A DNA stretch of 46,118 bases from a virus. Within the stretch, counting starts at the first letter, position 1, and each line of letters begins with the position of its first letter. The notes under the pieces are model-generated. The model was not told the origin of the DNA. It saw nothing but the letters and a program-made list of their open reading frames with translations, and searched no databases. The position numbers and the translations under genes were made by a program. Below are positions 39,668-46,118 of the stretch, one piece after another. The stretch spans positions 1-46,118 of the IMG/VR virus record IMGVR_UViG_3300035564_000229. One strand, written 5' to 3'.

Positions 39668-41047
39668 TCAAAACGCATTTTGCTGTTCAACCATTTCCTT
39701 CTCGACTTTCTCCGGGTCCTCGTAGTAGGGCGTAAAAATACCAGTATCGACATTGTATTTGAGAAAACAAACGCCGACCTTGCCCGCAGGCTTAAATTTG
39801 ATCTTTTGGACATGCACAGCGATCACGTCGGCCTTGAAATATCGATACGTGGTGATGCCCTGGAACGCCGAATTGTAGTATGCGGCCGATCCGTCGATGT
39901 CATATAATGTCGGAACCGGATATTTATGTGTCTTGAAATCCTTCTGCAGCTTGGTCGTGTGGGCTACAATGTACGGAGAAAATTCTTTTTTCCGTCCCAT
40001 CCGGCGTATCATCCGGAGGAAGCGCGCGACGGAATAGGTTTTATTTTCGGATTTTCGGATTGATATTTCCAGGTCGCCGATCGGATCAATAACCAATCCC
40101 TGAATGCTGTTTTTCGCGGTATAATCACGGACCAGCGAGAGCATGTCGTCGCTGGTAAATTCTCCGTCTCCTATGTCGATCACCCTGATATGATCGTTTA
40201 AAAAACTGATTGCTGCTTCCAATTCGACGGACGTCATGAGGTCATTACCACGGAAAAATCCTTTTCCAATTATTTTTTCCGCGAGATTTTGAATGAGATA
40301 GTAATGCGGGAATGATTCAGGAGAAAAAATCAACCATTTCCAATCTGATTGTTGAGACAGATCAACAATGACCTGATTGAGCAGCTCAGTTTTCCCGTGC
40401 GATGGGATGCCGGTCCAGATGTTTAAAAACCCGAGCGCCGGCTTGTAAAATTGGGACAGGTTCGGAAGAGATTGCAGCTCGAACACCTGGGCCTGTTCCC
40501 CCTCCTGATGATATTTCTGAGTGATCGGCGCCAGATCAGACGCAGAGAGTATTTTAACCTGACTGCCGGATCCTATTTCAGCCTCTTCGAGCCTATTATT
40601 CAGCTCGTTTGAAAACTCAGAGACGCTTTTGATCACGGTTTCGGACGATTCCCCGGAGAACGCGCGCGCGGCTATGTTGCTGCAATATCCAATAGCTTTC
40701 CGAAGAATGCTTTTTTCGATCAGTATTTTGCAGTGGCTTTCAATGTTCGCGGCTGTGGCGACGTTGGAAACCAGTTCGGACAAGTAGGGCTCAGCACCGA
40801 CCGATTCGAGTTGGTCGTTTTTACGCAGTTCTTCGGCCACCGTCAGTACGTCCAGGGTCTTCCCGTCGTCCATCATGATGATGATCGCCGACCATATTAC
40901 CGCGTTCTGGGACGCATAGAAACAGTCGTCCGTGAGCATTTGCCGCGCACGGGCGGCCGCTGACTTGTCCAGCAGGATGGTTCCCAGGATGGTCCTTTCG
41001 ACATCCAGGGATTGAGGGGGGACTTGATCGATATCGATGTCGGTCAT
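39668..41047 (-). CDS. dnaB: Replicative DNA helicase, DnaB-like
   Basis: 459 residues from ATG 41047, overlapping the upstream initiator stop (ATGA). The N-terminal DnaB domain (about 8-110) begins VPPQSLDVERTILGTILLDKSA and has YASQNAVIWSAIIIMMDDGKTLDVLTVAEELR. A linker precedes the RecA-type motor with Walker A GIPSHGKT (213-220), FSPESFP, LVIDPIGDLE (Walker B) and PYIVAHTTKLQKD. It is the 5'-3' hexameric helicase of the phage fork. The GxPxHGKTE form and the C-terminus without a Toprim domain are typical of phage DnaB-type helicases. The TGA is followed in frame by the bacterial fragment. Confidence 0.9.
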   Translation of the reverse strand: MTDIDIDQVPPQSLDVERTILGTILLDKSAAARARQMLTDDCFYASQNAVIWSAIIIMMDDGKTLDVLTVAEELRKNDQLESVGAEPYLSELVSNVATAANIESHCKILIEKSILRKAIGYCSNIAARAFSGESSETVIKSVSEFSNELNNRLEEAEIGSGSQVKILSASDLAPITQKYHQEGEQAQVFELQSLPNLSQFYKPALGFLNIWTGIPSHGKTELLNQVIVDLSQQSDWKWLIFSPESFPHYYLIQNLAEKIIGKGFFRGNDLMTSVELEAAISFLNDHIRVIDIGDGEFTSDDMLSLVRDYTAKNSIQGLVIDPIGDLEISIRKSENKTYSVARFLRMIRRMGRKKEFSPYIVAHTTKLQKDFKTHKYPVPTLYDIDGSAAYYNSAFQGITTYRYFKADVIAVHVQKIKFKPAGKVGVCFLKYNVDTGIFTPYYEDPEKVEKEMVEQQNAF

Positions 41048-41756
41048 AGGGCTACCTCTGGCATTCGGAATGGTTGTTTTTGTGGTTGTGAAATATCACG
41101 ATTCCGGTCTTGAAACCAAACATGTTGTAATTTTTGCTTCCAGCTTTTTATCTGTGACCCTTGAGAGTCATGCCAGTTAGCAGCATCATACCCCTTAAAA
41201 GCCCGTTCTGCGATATTCTCAAATCCGTTATCTTTGCAGTATGCCTTGAATTCCTCGAAATTCGGTGGGGTGAATATTTTCGATCTTTTACCATGCTTTG
41301 AATTTTCAAAAGAAGAAGAAGGTACCGAAGAAGAAGAAGACAATACAGGTATTACAGACATAACAGGACATGGCGCAGTTATCTCGCACCCGTGCGCGGA
41401 AATTCCGCAGTTAACATCTATCTCTATAATTTCCACCCATTTAAGAATATTAGTACAATAAGAAATTGTCTGAGATATTAAAGAGGGTAAAATACGGCAA
41501 ATTCTGCCTATCGAATCAAAAGTATGAGGTTCACCAGACGACCTTATAAGCGTTCCTCGAGGATCACAACAGGCCGCCAGTTCTACCAAAGAAATAAATG
41601 TCCCAAAAATAGCAGGGCCGTTTTTTGCTCCATTATCTGACAATAACCATCACCGCTTAAATTAACAGGTAAAGCGATCCATTTTACTTCTTTTAATTCC
41701 CTGGTTCTGTTTTTTTCGTAAATGTCTTGCCAGTTTTTAATTTTGTAACACTGCAT
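41044..41756 (-). CDS. Replication initiator-like protein, split by a -1 frameshift
   Basis: From ATG 41756 the frame reads MQCYKIKNWQDIYEKNRTRELKEVKWIALPVNL then SGDGYCQIMEQK, and runs into a stop soon after. The -1 frame, from the A6 tract at 41621-41626, continues NGPAIFGTFISLVELAACCDPRGTLIRSSGEPHTFDSIGRICRILPSLISQTISYCTNILKWVEIIE. Together they match, from memory, a phage replication protein pattern (KIKNWxxxxENxRTRELKxxxWxxxPN… DGYxxLMxHKNGAAxxG… CxxRGTLxR). The C-terminal part is variable and Ser-rich, ending near KSKIFTPPNFEEFKAYCKDNGFENIAERAFKGYDAANW. The C-terminal frame alone could start at TTG 41643. Overlap with dnaB suggests initiator and helicase are made together. Confidence 0.72.
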
Positions 41757-41773
41757 AATGGCCTTTTAAAAAA

Positions 41774-41839
41774 AGCCTGCTCTTATTCCTGACGAGGGAA
41801 ATAAGACTATGCGCCGGAGCTTTGCGCCACGGACAGGCT
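41774..41839 (-). ncRNA. Structured leader: three-way junction with closing T-tract
   Basis: On the - strand AGCCTG (41839-41834) pairs with CAGGCT (41779-41774). Inside are a GGCGC/GGCGC-type stem with loop AAAGCTCC and a CTTATTTCC/GGAATAAG stem with loop CTCGTCA. TTTTTTT follows the outer stem directly, then AAAAGG and the ATG of the initiator. Predicted transcription starts at ~41872. The compact junction ending in a U-tract just before a ribosome site looks like a regulated leader (riboswitch or attenuator). I could not match it to a known class. Confidence 0.5.
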
Positions 41840-41878
41840 ATTTTGTTCTAAATTGGTAAAATCTCGTCATTGGAGGAT

Positions 41879-41907
41879 AATATAATGCGATAATTCAAGA
41901 ATGGCAA
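41879..41907 (-). promoter_or_regulatory. Promoter of the initiator-helicase operon
   Basis: TTGCCA (41907-41902), a 17-base spacer and TATATT (41884-41879) on the - strand. The predicted start is ~41872, which places the structured leader at the 5' end of the transcript. Confidence 0.68.
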
Positions 41908-41913
41908 GATTTT

Positions 41914-42000
41914 TTATTTTAAATTACGGAATGTCGAGCGGCGAATAAAAAAGCCGATGATAACCAAAACGATTATCACCGGCCATAAATACCAGGACAT
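41914..42000 (-). CDS. Possible 28-residue membrane peptide
   Basis: ATG 42000 to TAA 41914 encodes a single hydrophobic helix (YLWPVIIVLVIIGFFI) with a basic tail RRSTFRNLK, following the positive-inside rule. It starts two bases after the stop of another small frame. It is too short for statistical support; the amphipathic layout and adjacency are the only evidence. Confidence 0.4.
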   Translation of the reverse strand: MSWYLWPVIIVLVIIGFFIRRSTFRNLK

Positions 42001-42002
42001 TT

Positions 42003-42122
42003 TTATGGTCCTATAACGGTAATTCGGTAATACCAATCAACCAAAATATCTCCGCGAGGAGCCTTTGTTCCCCCTGTCATTATTTCCGACATCGTACCCG
42101 AAGAAAGCCTGCCGCTCGGCAT
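42003..42122 (-). CDS. Possible 39-residue protein
   Basis: ATG 42122 to TAA 42003 encodes MPSGRLSSGTMSEIMTGGTK…VDWYYRITVIGP. It lies downstream of the promoter at 42287-42315 and two bases before the membrane peptide. The ribosome site is weak, and no known family was recognised. Confidence 0.35.
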   Translation of the reverse strand: MPSGRLSSGTMSEIMTGGTKAPRGDILVDWYYRITVIGP

Positions 42123-42225
42123 AAATCAGCCATGAACCAGCCCTTTTTTTCTAAGAATTTTTGAATTCTTTGCGCAAACATAGCAAAATCTATTCTAATT
42201 ATTTCGCTTATCTTGAATATTTTCT

Positions 42226-42254
42226 TTGTTTTATCAAGAAATCCGAGTTATATT
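42226..42254 (+). promoter_or_regulatory. Early rightward promoter
   Basis: TTGTTT (42226-42231), 17-base spacer, TATATT (42249-42254). It should drive the recombination operon from 42317 and, by read-through, perhaps the cassettes. Confidence 0.6.
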
Positions 42255-42286
42255 ACCTACCGTGCGCTAATATCACCATCTAACAC

Positions 42287-42315
42287 ATTATAACACTCGC
42301 GCGGAGAAAAGTCAA
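42287..42315 (-). promoter_or_regulatory. Early leftward promoter
   Basis: TTGACT (42315-42310), 17-base spacer, consensus TATAAT (42292-42287) on the - strand. It lies face to face with the rightward promoter. Confidence 0.75.
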
Positions 42316-42316
42316 T

Positions 42317-42448
42317 ATGAGAGCAGTACGAATCAATATCACCGACGATCAGGCAAGGCGTAAAAACAATCTTCCGAGGAAATATACACACCCGAAGGTT
42401 TATGGTAAGGGCCTTGATGCTGCGGAAAAGGAAGTATCCAAGAAGTAA
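42317..42448 (+). CDS. Small basic early protein, 43 residues
   Basis: ATG 42317 with GGAG about 12 bases upstream, ending TAA. The sequence is RAVRINITDDQARRKNNLPRKYTHPKVYGKGLDAAEKEVSKK: basic, no Cys, likely nucleic-acid- or protein-binding. It is the first gene of the early operon and its start overlaps the -35 of the leftward promoter. No family was recognised; a small regulatory role is possible. Confidence 0.6.
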   Translation: MRAVRINITDDQARRKNNLPRKYTHPKVYGKGLDAAEKEVSKK

Positions 42449-42450
42449 AA

Positions 42451-42633
42451 ATGAATTGCAAAAAATATCCATCTACCAGATTATTTCTCACTCCCGTGGA
42501 GTTAGACAACATCGACATACTGTGCGCGGACATACTGGACGGTCACAAGATCACTCGTGCTGAGGTTGTGGACATTGTTGAGGAAATTAAGTTAAAAAAG
42601 ACAATTGAAAATTTTAACCCGGTGGAAAAATGA
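42451..42633 (+). CDS. Small early protein, 60 residues
   Basis: ATG 42451, two bases after the previous stop; TGA at 42633 overlaps the next ATG (ATGA). The sequence STRLFLTPVELDNIDILCADILDGHKITRAEVVDIVEEIKLKKTIENF reads as a short helical protein with a possible helix-turn-helix-like ITRAEVVDIVEEI. No specific family was recognised. Confidence 0.65.
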   Translation: MNCKKYPSTRLFLTPVELDNIDILCADILDGHKITRAEVVDIVEEIKLKKTIENFNPVEK

Positions 42634-42869
42634 CCAGCACCGAACAACATGAGCGCATGATTGCTATTCGAGAGAAGAATCACCCTCAATGGTATCACGG
42701 TATTGTCCGCAGGTGCTGTGTTTGCAAACGGGTTAATGTCAGAGGTAAATGGATCTATATGCCGAAACAAAGATTGGAAAATGGGGACGTCAAATATTCG
42801 GACGGATATTGCCCGAAAGACTACAAGAAAGAAAGAGAAAAATTACTCACTCTAATCTTAAAAGGATAG
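42630..42869 (+). CDS. Small zinc-binding early protein
   Basis: 79 residues from ATG 42630, coupled to the previous gene by ATGA. CCVCKRV (residues 29-35) and GYCPKDY (about 60-66) form a Cys-x2-Cys...Cys zinc-knuckle-like arrangement seen in small phage and bacterial proteins. The C-terminus is a charged helix. The function is unknown. Confidence 0.65.
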   Translation: MTSTEQHERMIAIREKNHPQWYHGIVRRCCVCKRVNVRGKWIYMPKQRLENGDVKYSDGYCPKDYKKEREKLLTLILKG

Positions 42870-42874
42870 GATAA

Positions 42875-43210
42875 ATGCCTGAGATAAAATTCAGCCACGT
42901 CTACCCAAAAATTCACGGCCAAGAAAACGCCATCCTGCTTGCCGTGGATTGCGTACCGGCAAAGGAGCTTGATGTCGACCTTGTGGAATATGACACGGTA
43001 TACGACGGAGACAAGCACTACGAATTACCCGGAGGGATGGTCCTGATACTCACTTTCCAGGGGAACAAAAAGATTCCCTTCACGACAATACGCCGCTCAA
43101 ATGCCAGTAAATATCTCTATTACAAACGCCAGATCGGCCAGCCTTTTTACATCGTGTACGTCGATCCGGCGGCTACACCTGCGGCTGTCCAGGAGGCTTT
43201 ACAGGTATGA
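42875..43210 (+). CDS. Hypothetical early protein
   Basis: 111 residues from ATG 42875, with AAAGGATAGG upstream. Mixed alpha/beta: HVYPKIHGQENAILLAVDCVPAKELDVDLVEYDTVYDGDKHYELPGGMVLILTFQGNKKIPFTTIRR…YKRQIGQPFYIVYV. The two beta-hairpin-like halves suggest an SH3/OB-like fold, but this is only a guess. TGA overlaps the next gene (ATGA). Confidence 0.7.
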   Translation: MPEIKFSHVYPKIHGQENAILLAVDCVPAKELDVDLVEYDTVYDGDKHYELPGGMVLILTFQGNKKIPFTTIRRSNASKYLYYKRQIGQPFYIVYVDPAATPAAVQEALQV

Positions 43211-43347
43211 ACGATCAGGATAAGTTTGTCTGTCTTGTTTTGTGTGTATGTTTTCTGGTCATATCGCTCTGGGCGATTTATCTATGGAACCAGGGAAATA
43301 CACCAGTAAATCTATTGTTCGGGACAATTCACGCTTGGTTTAAATGA
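43207..43347 (+). CDS. Small early membrane peptide, 46 residues
   Basis: ATG 43207 overlaps the previous TGA. Residues 8-26 (VCLVLCVCFLVISLWAIYL) form one hydrophobic helix, followed by a short polar tail. A single-pass inner-membrane peptide is predicted. It may be a superinfection-exclusion or accessory factor by analogy with other early membrane peptides; that is inference. Confidence 0.6.
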   Translation: MNDQDKFVCLVLCVCFLVISLWAIYLWNQGNTPVNLLFGTIHAWFK

Positions 43348-43385
43348 GTGATAAAAGAATAAAATAACGAAAGGAAAGGAAAAAA

Positions 43386-44486
43386 ATGAATACCGACAAA
43401 AAGGAACTTCAAGTTTCCGACCAAGAAAAGCAGCACAGGGCAATGATGCAGATTGTCAGGAACACGATTTTCAAAAATTCAACGGACGAGGAACTCGCCC
43501 TATTTTTCCACATTTGCAAAAGCAATAACTGTTCCCCGCTTGATCGGCTCCTTCATCCTTCCGTTTACAAGGACTCGGACGGCAACAGAATCCTTGTCGT
43601 GGTCACTTCGATTGATCTCATGCGTTCTCGTTCGGTTGAAACCGGCCTTGATAATGGCATGGATGAACCGGAATTTTCCGAAAGTATCTTTGATCTTAAA
43701 ACCGAAAAGGAAACAATTAAGGTTCCCGAGTGGTGCAAGGTCCGGGTCTATAAGAAAAATGTCGAACGGCCTTACGTGGGCGTTGCCCGGTGGGTTGAAT
43801 TCTATCCCGGCGAAAAGCGCGGGCACATGTGGCGCAAGATGCCTACTATCATGCTTGCCAAGTGCGCGGAAGCGCAGGCTCGCCGTCTCGCATTCCCGAG
43901 GGAATTAAACAAACTCTACGAGGAAGCGGAGATTATCCAGGCGACGGCCATTCTTGCCGGAGTCACGGACAGCACGCAGCCGCCGGCATCCGGCAAACCC
44001 GAAACAACAGCGCCGTCCGAGGTCCAGAAGCCCGACGAGCCTACACGGAAGGCGAACAAGTGGATTTCCGAGGGACAAGAAAAGCGCCTGTACGCAATTC
44101 TGAAAGCAAATAACGTTGATGTGGCAGACTTCCGGGCATGGCTCATTATGATGCTGAAAAAAGAGCACATGTATATGATTTCCTGGGCGGGCAAGGAGTA
44201 CGACAAAATCATCGAGCACATTGAAAAAAACCCGAAGGATTTTACCGGATATGCGGATAAACTTGCAGCGCAGGAAACGTCAAAGGCCGCAGAGTCAACC
44301 GGTAAGAGCGAATTTCAGCTTTCCATCGAGGGATACGCTTCCTTACTCGGCAAAACACTTCACGACATGGAAGAAATTATTAATGCCGAATTCGGATACA
44401 TTGGCCTTGCCGAAGTTCCAGAGGACCAAAAAGACGCGGTCCTCGATCATTTCAAAACCATGTTACAGGCAAAGGACAAGAAATAA
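43386..44486 (+). CDS. bet: Single-strand annealing protein, Bet/RecT-type
   Basis: 366 residues from ATG 43386, with GGAAAGGAAA upstream. The Redbeta/Bet core is clear: EELALFFHICKSNNCSPLDRLLHPSVYKDSDGNRILVVVTSIDLMRSR, CKVRVYKKNVERPYVGVARWVEFYPGEKRGHMWRKMPTIMLAKCAEAQARRLAFPRELNKLYEEAE. A Pro/Glu/Thr linker (about 195-225) leads to a C-terminal helical extension of ~140 residues not present in lambda Bet, which may contact the ssDNA-binding protein or nuclease. It anneals complementary strands in recombination-dependent replication, together with the adjacent exonuclease. Confidence 0.9.
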   Translation: MNTDKKELQVSDQEKQHRAMMQIVRNTIFKNSTDEELALFFHICKSNNCSPLDRLLHPSVYKDSDGNRILVVVTSIDLMRSRSVETGLDNGMDEPEFSESIFDLKTEKETIKVPEWCKVRVYKKNVERPYVGVARWVEFYPGEKRGHMWRKMPTIMLAKCAEAQARRLAFPRELNKLYEEAEIIQATAILAGVTDSTQPPASGKPETTAPSEVQKPDEPTRKANKWISEGQEKRLYAILKANNVDVADFRAWLIMMLKKEHMYMISWAGKEYDKIIEHIEKNPKDFTGYADKLAAQETSKAAESTGKSEFQLSIEGYASLLGKTLHDMEEIINAEFGYIGLAEVPEDQKDAVLDHFKTMLQAKDKK

Positions 44487-44491
44487 TTACG

Positions 44492-44559
44492 GCGGCGGAT
44501 TCGGGATAACCAGCAATGGCCCGCGACTTTCCTCGGTCGGTGGTGGTCCGCCGCTTTTA
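44492..44559 (+). other. Intergenic hairpin between bet and exonuclease
   Basis: GCGGCGGA (44492-44499) and TCCGCCGC (44547-44554) form a perfect 8-bp stem enclosing 47 bases, then TTTTAAA. It precedes the exonuclease ATG by 22 bases and may attenuate or stabilise the transcript. Confidence 0.5.
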
Positions 44560-44576
44560 AATACGAGAAAAAAAAT

Positions 44577-45203
44577 ATGCTTGCTTACGACGACAAAAAA
44601 CACACATACACCGTCGATGGAATTGTAAAGCCATCCGTCACGCAGATATTATCAAACGTGGGAACGCGCCGGGAAGGAAGCGACGGAAAAAAGCACTGGT
44701 CCCCCATCGGTTTTGATGATCGCTTTTTCGATGACTCTGGAAATGCGTCGAAGTTCGGACAGCATTTTCACATGGTTGCTCATTGGTTCGCTCTTGAAAC
44801 GGACTGCGAATACGATCCCAAAATGGAGCCATGGGTAAAAGGTTTGAAAAAATTCTTTCACGATTATAGAAAAAAATTTGCAGACATCAAGAAACATATC
44901 GTTGAAATGCCTATGTATTCTAAAGCCTATGGCTTTACCGGTACTCCTGATTGGTACTTCGAGACAACAAATGATCGGTATTTGATTGATTGGAAAACCG
45001 GAGTCCTTAATAAAACATATAGCAGGCTTCAAACGGCGGCGTATGGAAAACTGATCAATGAATATTTCGGATTTAGCCGCAATCCTATCAGAATCACAGT
45101 ACAGGTCATTGCTCATGATTACCAAGTCGATATTCGAAAATATAACCCCGAGGACTGGAACCAATTTCTTTCACTTTTAAATGTCTGGAAAATGGGAGCG
45201 TAA
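44577..45203 (+). CDS. PD-(D/E)XK exonuclease
   Basis: 208 residues from ATG 44577. PD-(D/E)XK core residues: VEMPMYSKAYGFTGTPD (Glu110, Asp125), LIDWKTG (Asp138, Lys140) and RLQTAAYGKLI (Gln152), the arrangement of the YqaJ/RecB-like nuclease superfamily. It would resect double-strand ends for the adjacent Bet-type annealing protein. The protein is compact, with an N-terminal part (YDDKKHTYTVDGIVKPSVTQILSNVG) typical of phage-type nucleases. The TAA stop lies two bases before the next gene. Confidence 0.85.
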   Translation: MLAYDDKKHTYTVDGIVKPSVTQILSNVGTRREGSDGKKHWSPIGFDDRFFDDSGNASKFGQHFHMVAHWFALETDCEYDPKMEPWVKGLKKFFHDYRKKFADIKKHIVEMPMYSKAYGFTGTPDWYFETTNDRYLIDWKTGVLNKTYSRLQTAAYGKLINEYFGFSRNPIRITVQVIAHDYQVDIRKYNPEDWNQFLSLLNVWKMGA

Positions 45204-45205
45204 AA

Positions 45206-45997
45206 ATGGAGCAAAAAGCCCTTATTACCGAACAGGCGGCAAAACTCATTCAGGAGGCAAAGGACTTCCTTACAAACGAAATCAAGAGTCTTACCATCAG
45301 CACCGAACTGGAATATTCGGCCTCAGAATTCCTCATTACCGAGATCAAACGCAAGAAAAAGATCCTGGAAGGATCACACAAGGCCGAAAAGTTACCTCAT
45401 CTTGAAGCAGGCAGGCTTGTCGACAATGCCTTTTTCCCCACAATCGACCTACTGGAAGAAAAGGCGAAGCTCCTGGACAAATCGGGTCGGGATTACCGCC
45501 AGAAGCAGATAGACCTTGCTGCAGCAGCCCAAAAACGCCTTGAGGACGAATATGAGGCCGAAAGGAAGGCTCTTGAGGCCCAGGCCGGTACAAAGGCCGA
45601 GAAGGCCGCCAGACTACGGGAAAGGGCCTTAGAATTGACGCGGAAGGCCGCCAAGGAGAAAGACCCTGCCAAGGCCGCCAACCTCATGCACGAGGCTCAG
45701 AAGTACGAACAAAGGGCCTGTGGATACGATGAGCGGGCAGAAGCCAAGGTGCAGCAGGCTCAGACGCTTGTAGCGCCGATCGTCCAGCCCGCGGTCCCGC
45801 CGGCGCATCGCGGTGGCTTTAACACGCGGACCACCTATGCGGCAAAAATTACCGATATGAACAAGGTCCTCGACCATTTGAAAAAGGCCGTTCCGTCCGC
45901 AATTCAGGCATCAATACTTCAATGGGCGAATGCGGCCGCGCGCAGTTCTCAGGGCGCAGCGAGCACGATCCCGGGAGTGGAGTTCTACAAAATATGA
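45206..45997 (+). CDS. Coiled-coil protein of the recombination operon
   Basis: 263 residues from ATG 45206. N-terminal ~85 residues are helical (ITEQAAKLIQEAKDFLTNEIKSL…). Residues ~105-185 form a long Lys/Glu/Ala coiled coil (AAAAQKRLEDEYEAERKALEAQAGTKAEKAARLRERALELTRKAAKEKDPAKAANLMHEAQKYEQRA). A Pro-rich turn precedes a C-terminal domain (NTRTTYAAKITDMNKVLDHL…). Proteins of this shape sit between annealing and nuclease genes in several phages, but the function is not known. TGA overlaps the rusA-like ATG. Confidence 0.75.
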   Translation: MEQKALITEQAAKLIQEAKDFLTNEIKSLTISTELEYSASEFLITEIKRKKKILEGSHKAEKLPHLEAGRLVDNAFFPTIDLLEEKAKLLDKSGRDYRQKQIDLAAAAQKRLEDEYEAERKALEAQAGTKAEKAARLRERALELTRKAAKEKDPAKAANLMHEAQKYEQRACGYDERAEAKVQQAQTLVAPIVQPAVPPAHRGGFNTRTTYAAKITDMNKVLDHLKKAVPSAIQASILQWANAAARSSQGAASTIPGVEFYKI

Positions 45998-46118
45998 ACA
46001 TCACAATCACAATCCCCGGTGTTCCCGGAGCCAAGGCCAGGCCAAGGGTCCGTATCGTGAAACCGAAAATCGGAACTGCATTCGCAACGATGTATTCTCC
46101 GAAGGAAACGACGAACTA
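45994..46118 (+). CDS. rusA: RusA-like resolvase, 5' part at the contig end
   Basis: ATG 45994 starts the gene whose remainder is at 1-445. Residues MNITITIPGVPGAKARPRVR give the family's N-terminal basic motif. The coding part shared with the left end (45996-46118) is the terminal repeat. Complete product 148 residues. Confidence 0.9.
   Translation, partial: MNITITIPGVPGAKARPRVRIVKPKIGTAFATMYSPKETTN
45996..46118. repeat. Terminal direct repeat, right copy
   Basis: Exact copy of bases 1-123; see the left copy. Confidence 0.95.

Larger units (their letters stand above)
42123..42316. promoter_or_regulatory. Early control region with opposed promoters
   Basis: AT-rich stretch between the leftward small frames and the rightward early operon. 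It contains a + strand promoter TTGTTT-17-TATATT (42226-42231, 42249-42254) and a - strand promoter TTGACT-17-TATAAT (42315-42310, 42292-42287). Predicted starts (~42261 rightward, ~42280 leftward) overlap by about 20 bases, so transcription in the two directions should interfere. The -35 of the leftward promoter abuts the first early ATG. Confidence 0.6.

Noticed and set aside
41774-41839. Hammerhead ribozyme
   Set aside because: CTGACGA and GAAA occur on the + strand, but the sequence between them is too short for stem II and the core does not sit at the junction.
41774-41839. c-di-GMP-I riboswitch
   Set aside because: The - strand has GCGCAAAGCTCCGG, reminiscent of part of the aptamer, but the other conserved segments are missing.
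1-46118. General UGA-to-Trp genetic code
   Set aside because: Several genes stop at TGA in ATGA overlaps with the next start (34714, 42633, 43210, 45997), which would force implausible extensions if TGA were read as Trp.
1-46118. tRNA genes
   Set aside because: No cloverleaf with a CCA-type acceptor and T-loop was found by eye in the noncoding regions; a tRNA-scan would be decisive.

Overview
The window is the complete genome of a short-tailed (podovirus-like) double-stranded DNA phage, opened at an arbitrary point. The last 123 bases repeat the first 123 exactly, so the molecule is circular or circularly permuted with a unit length of 45,995 bp, and the rusA-like gene runs across the junction. 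The portal, an N4-gp56-type capsid protein, tail-tube-like proteins, a giant lytic-transglycosylase internal protein and a holin/M15 peptidase pair indicate a tailed phage of a bacterium. The host is not identifiable; an outer-membrane-like fragment and the gene cassettes suggest a Gram-negative host that carries an integron.

Layout. (1) From 42,317 through the end and on to 872, the + strand carries an early recombination operon: four small proteins, a membrane peptide, a Bet/RecT-type annealing protein, a PD-(D/E)XK exonuclease, a coiled-coil protein, a RusA-like resolvase and one unknown. (2) From 900 to 8238, in the same direction, lie twelve single-gene units. Each starts with a GTT-type core and ends in an imperfect stem-loop. 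In ten of twelve, the last 9 bases match the reverse complement of that unit's own first 9 bases at 8 or 9 positions. That is the expected architecture of integron gene cassettes with attC sites. No integrase gene is present. Cargo: five SAM methyltransferases (four of DNA-methylase type, including one C5-cytosine enzyme), an RNA-ligase-family protein, a nucleoside deoxyribosyltransferase-like protein, two Cys-rich proteins, a zinc-ribbon protein and two proteins of unknown function. (3) The - strand from 36,980 down to 8318 is the packaging, head, tail and lysis operon. It is driven by a near-consensus promoter at 37,437-37,465 and ends at a terminator at 8274-8293. (4) Region 37,690-39,660 holds two GC-rich fragments of bacterial genes around a self-contained promoter-two genes-terminator module. 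(5) The - strand 41,756-39,668 encodes a replication initiator (with a frameshift) and a DnaB-type helicase, preceded by a structured leader. (6) 41,757-42,316 is the divergent early control region with opposed promoters.

The phage appears to use host RNA and DNA polymerases, its own helicase and Red-like recombination, headful-type terminase packaging, and DNA methylation supplied largely by the cassettes. The main points for follow-up are the cassette array in a phage; a GGDEF (diguanylate-cyclase-type) domain inside the 2121-residue virion protein; a probable UGA read-through or nonsense change in the scaffold gene; a -1 frameshift in the initiator; and a three-way-junction leader RNA.
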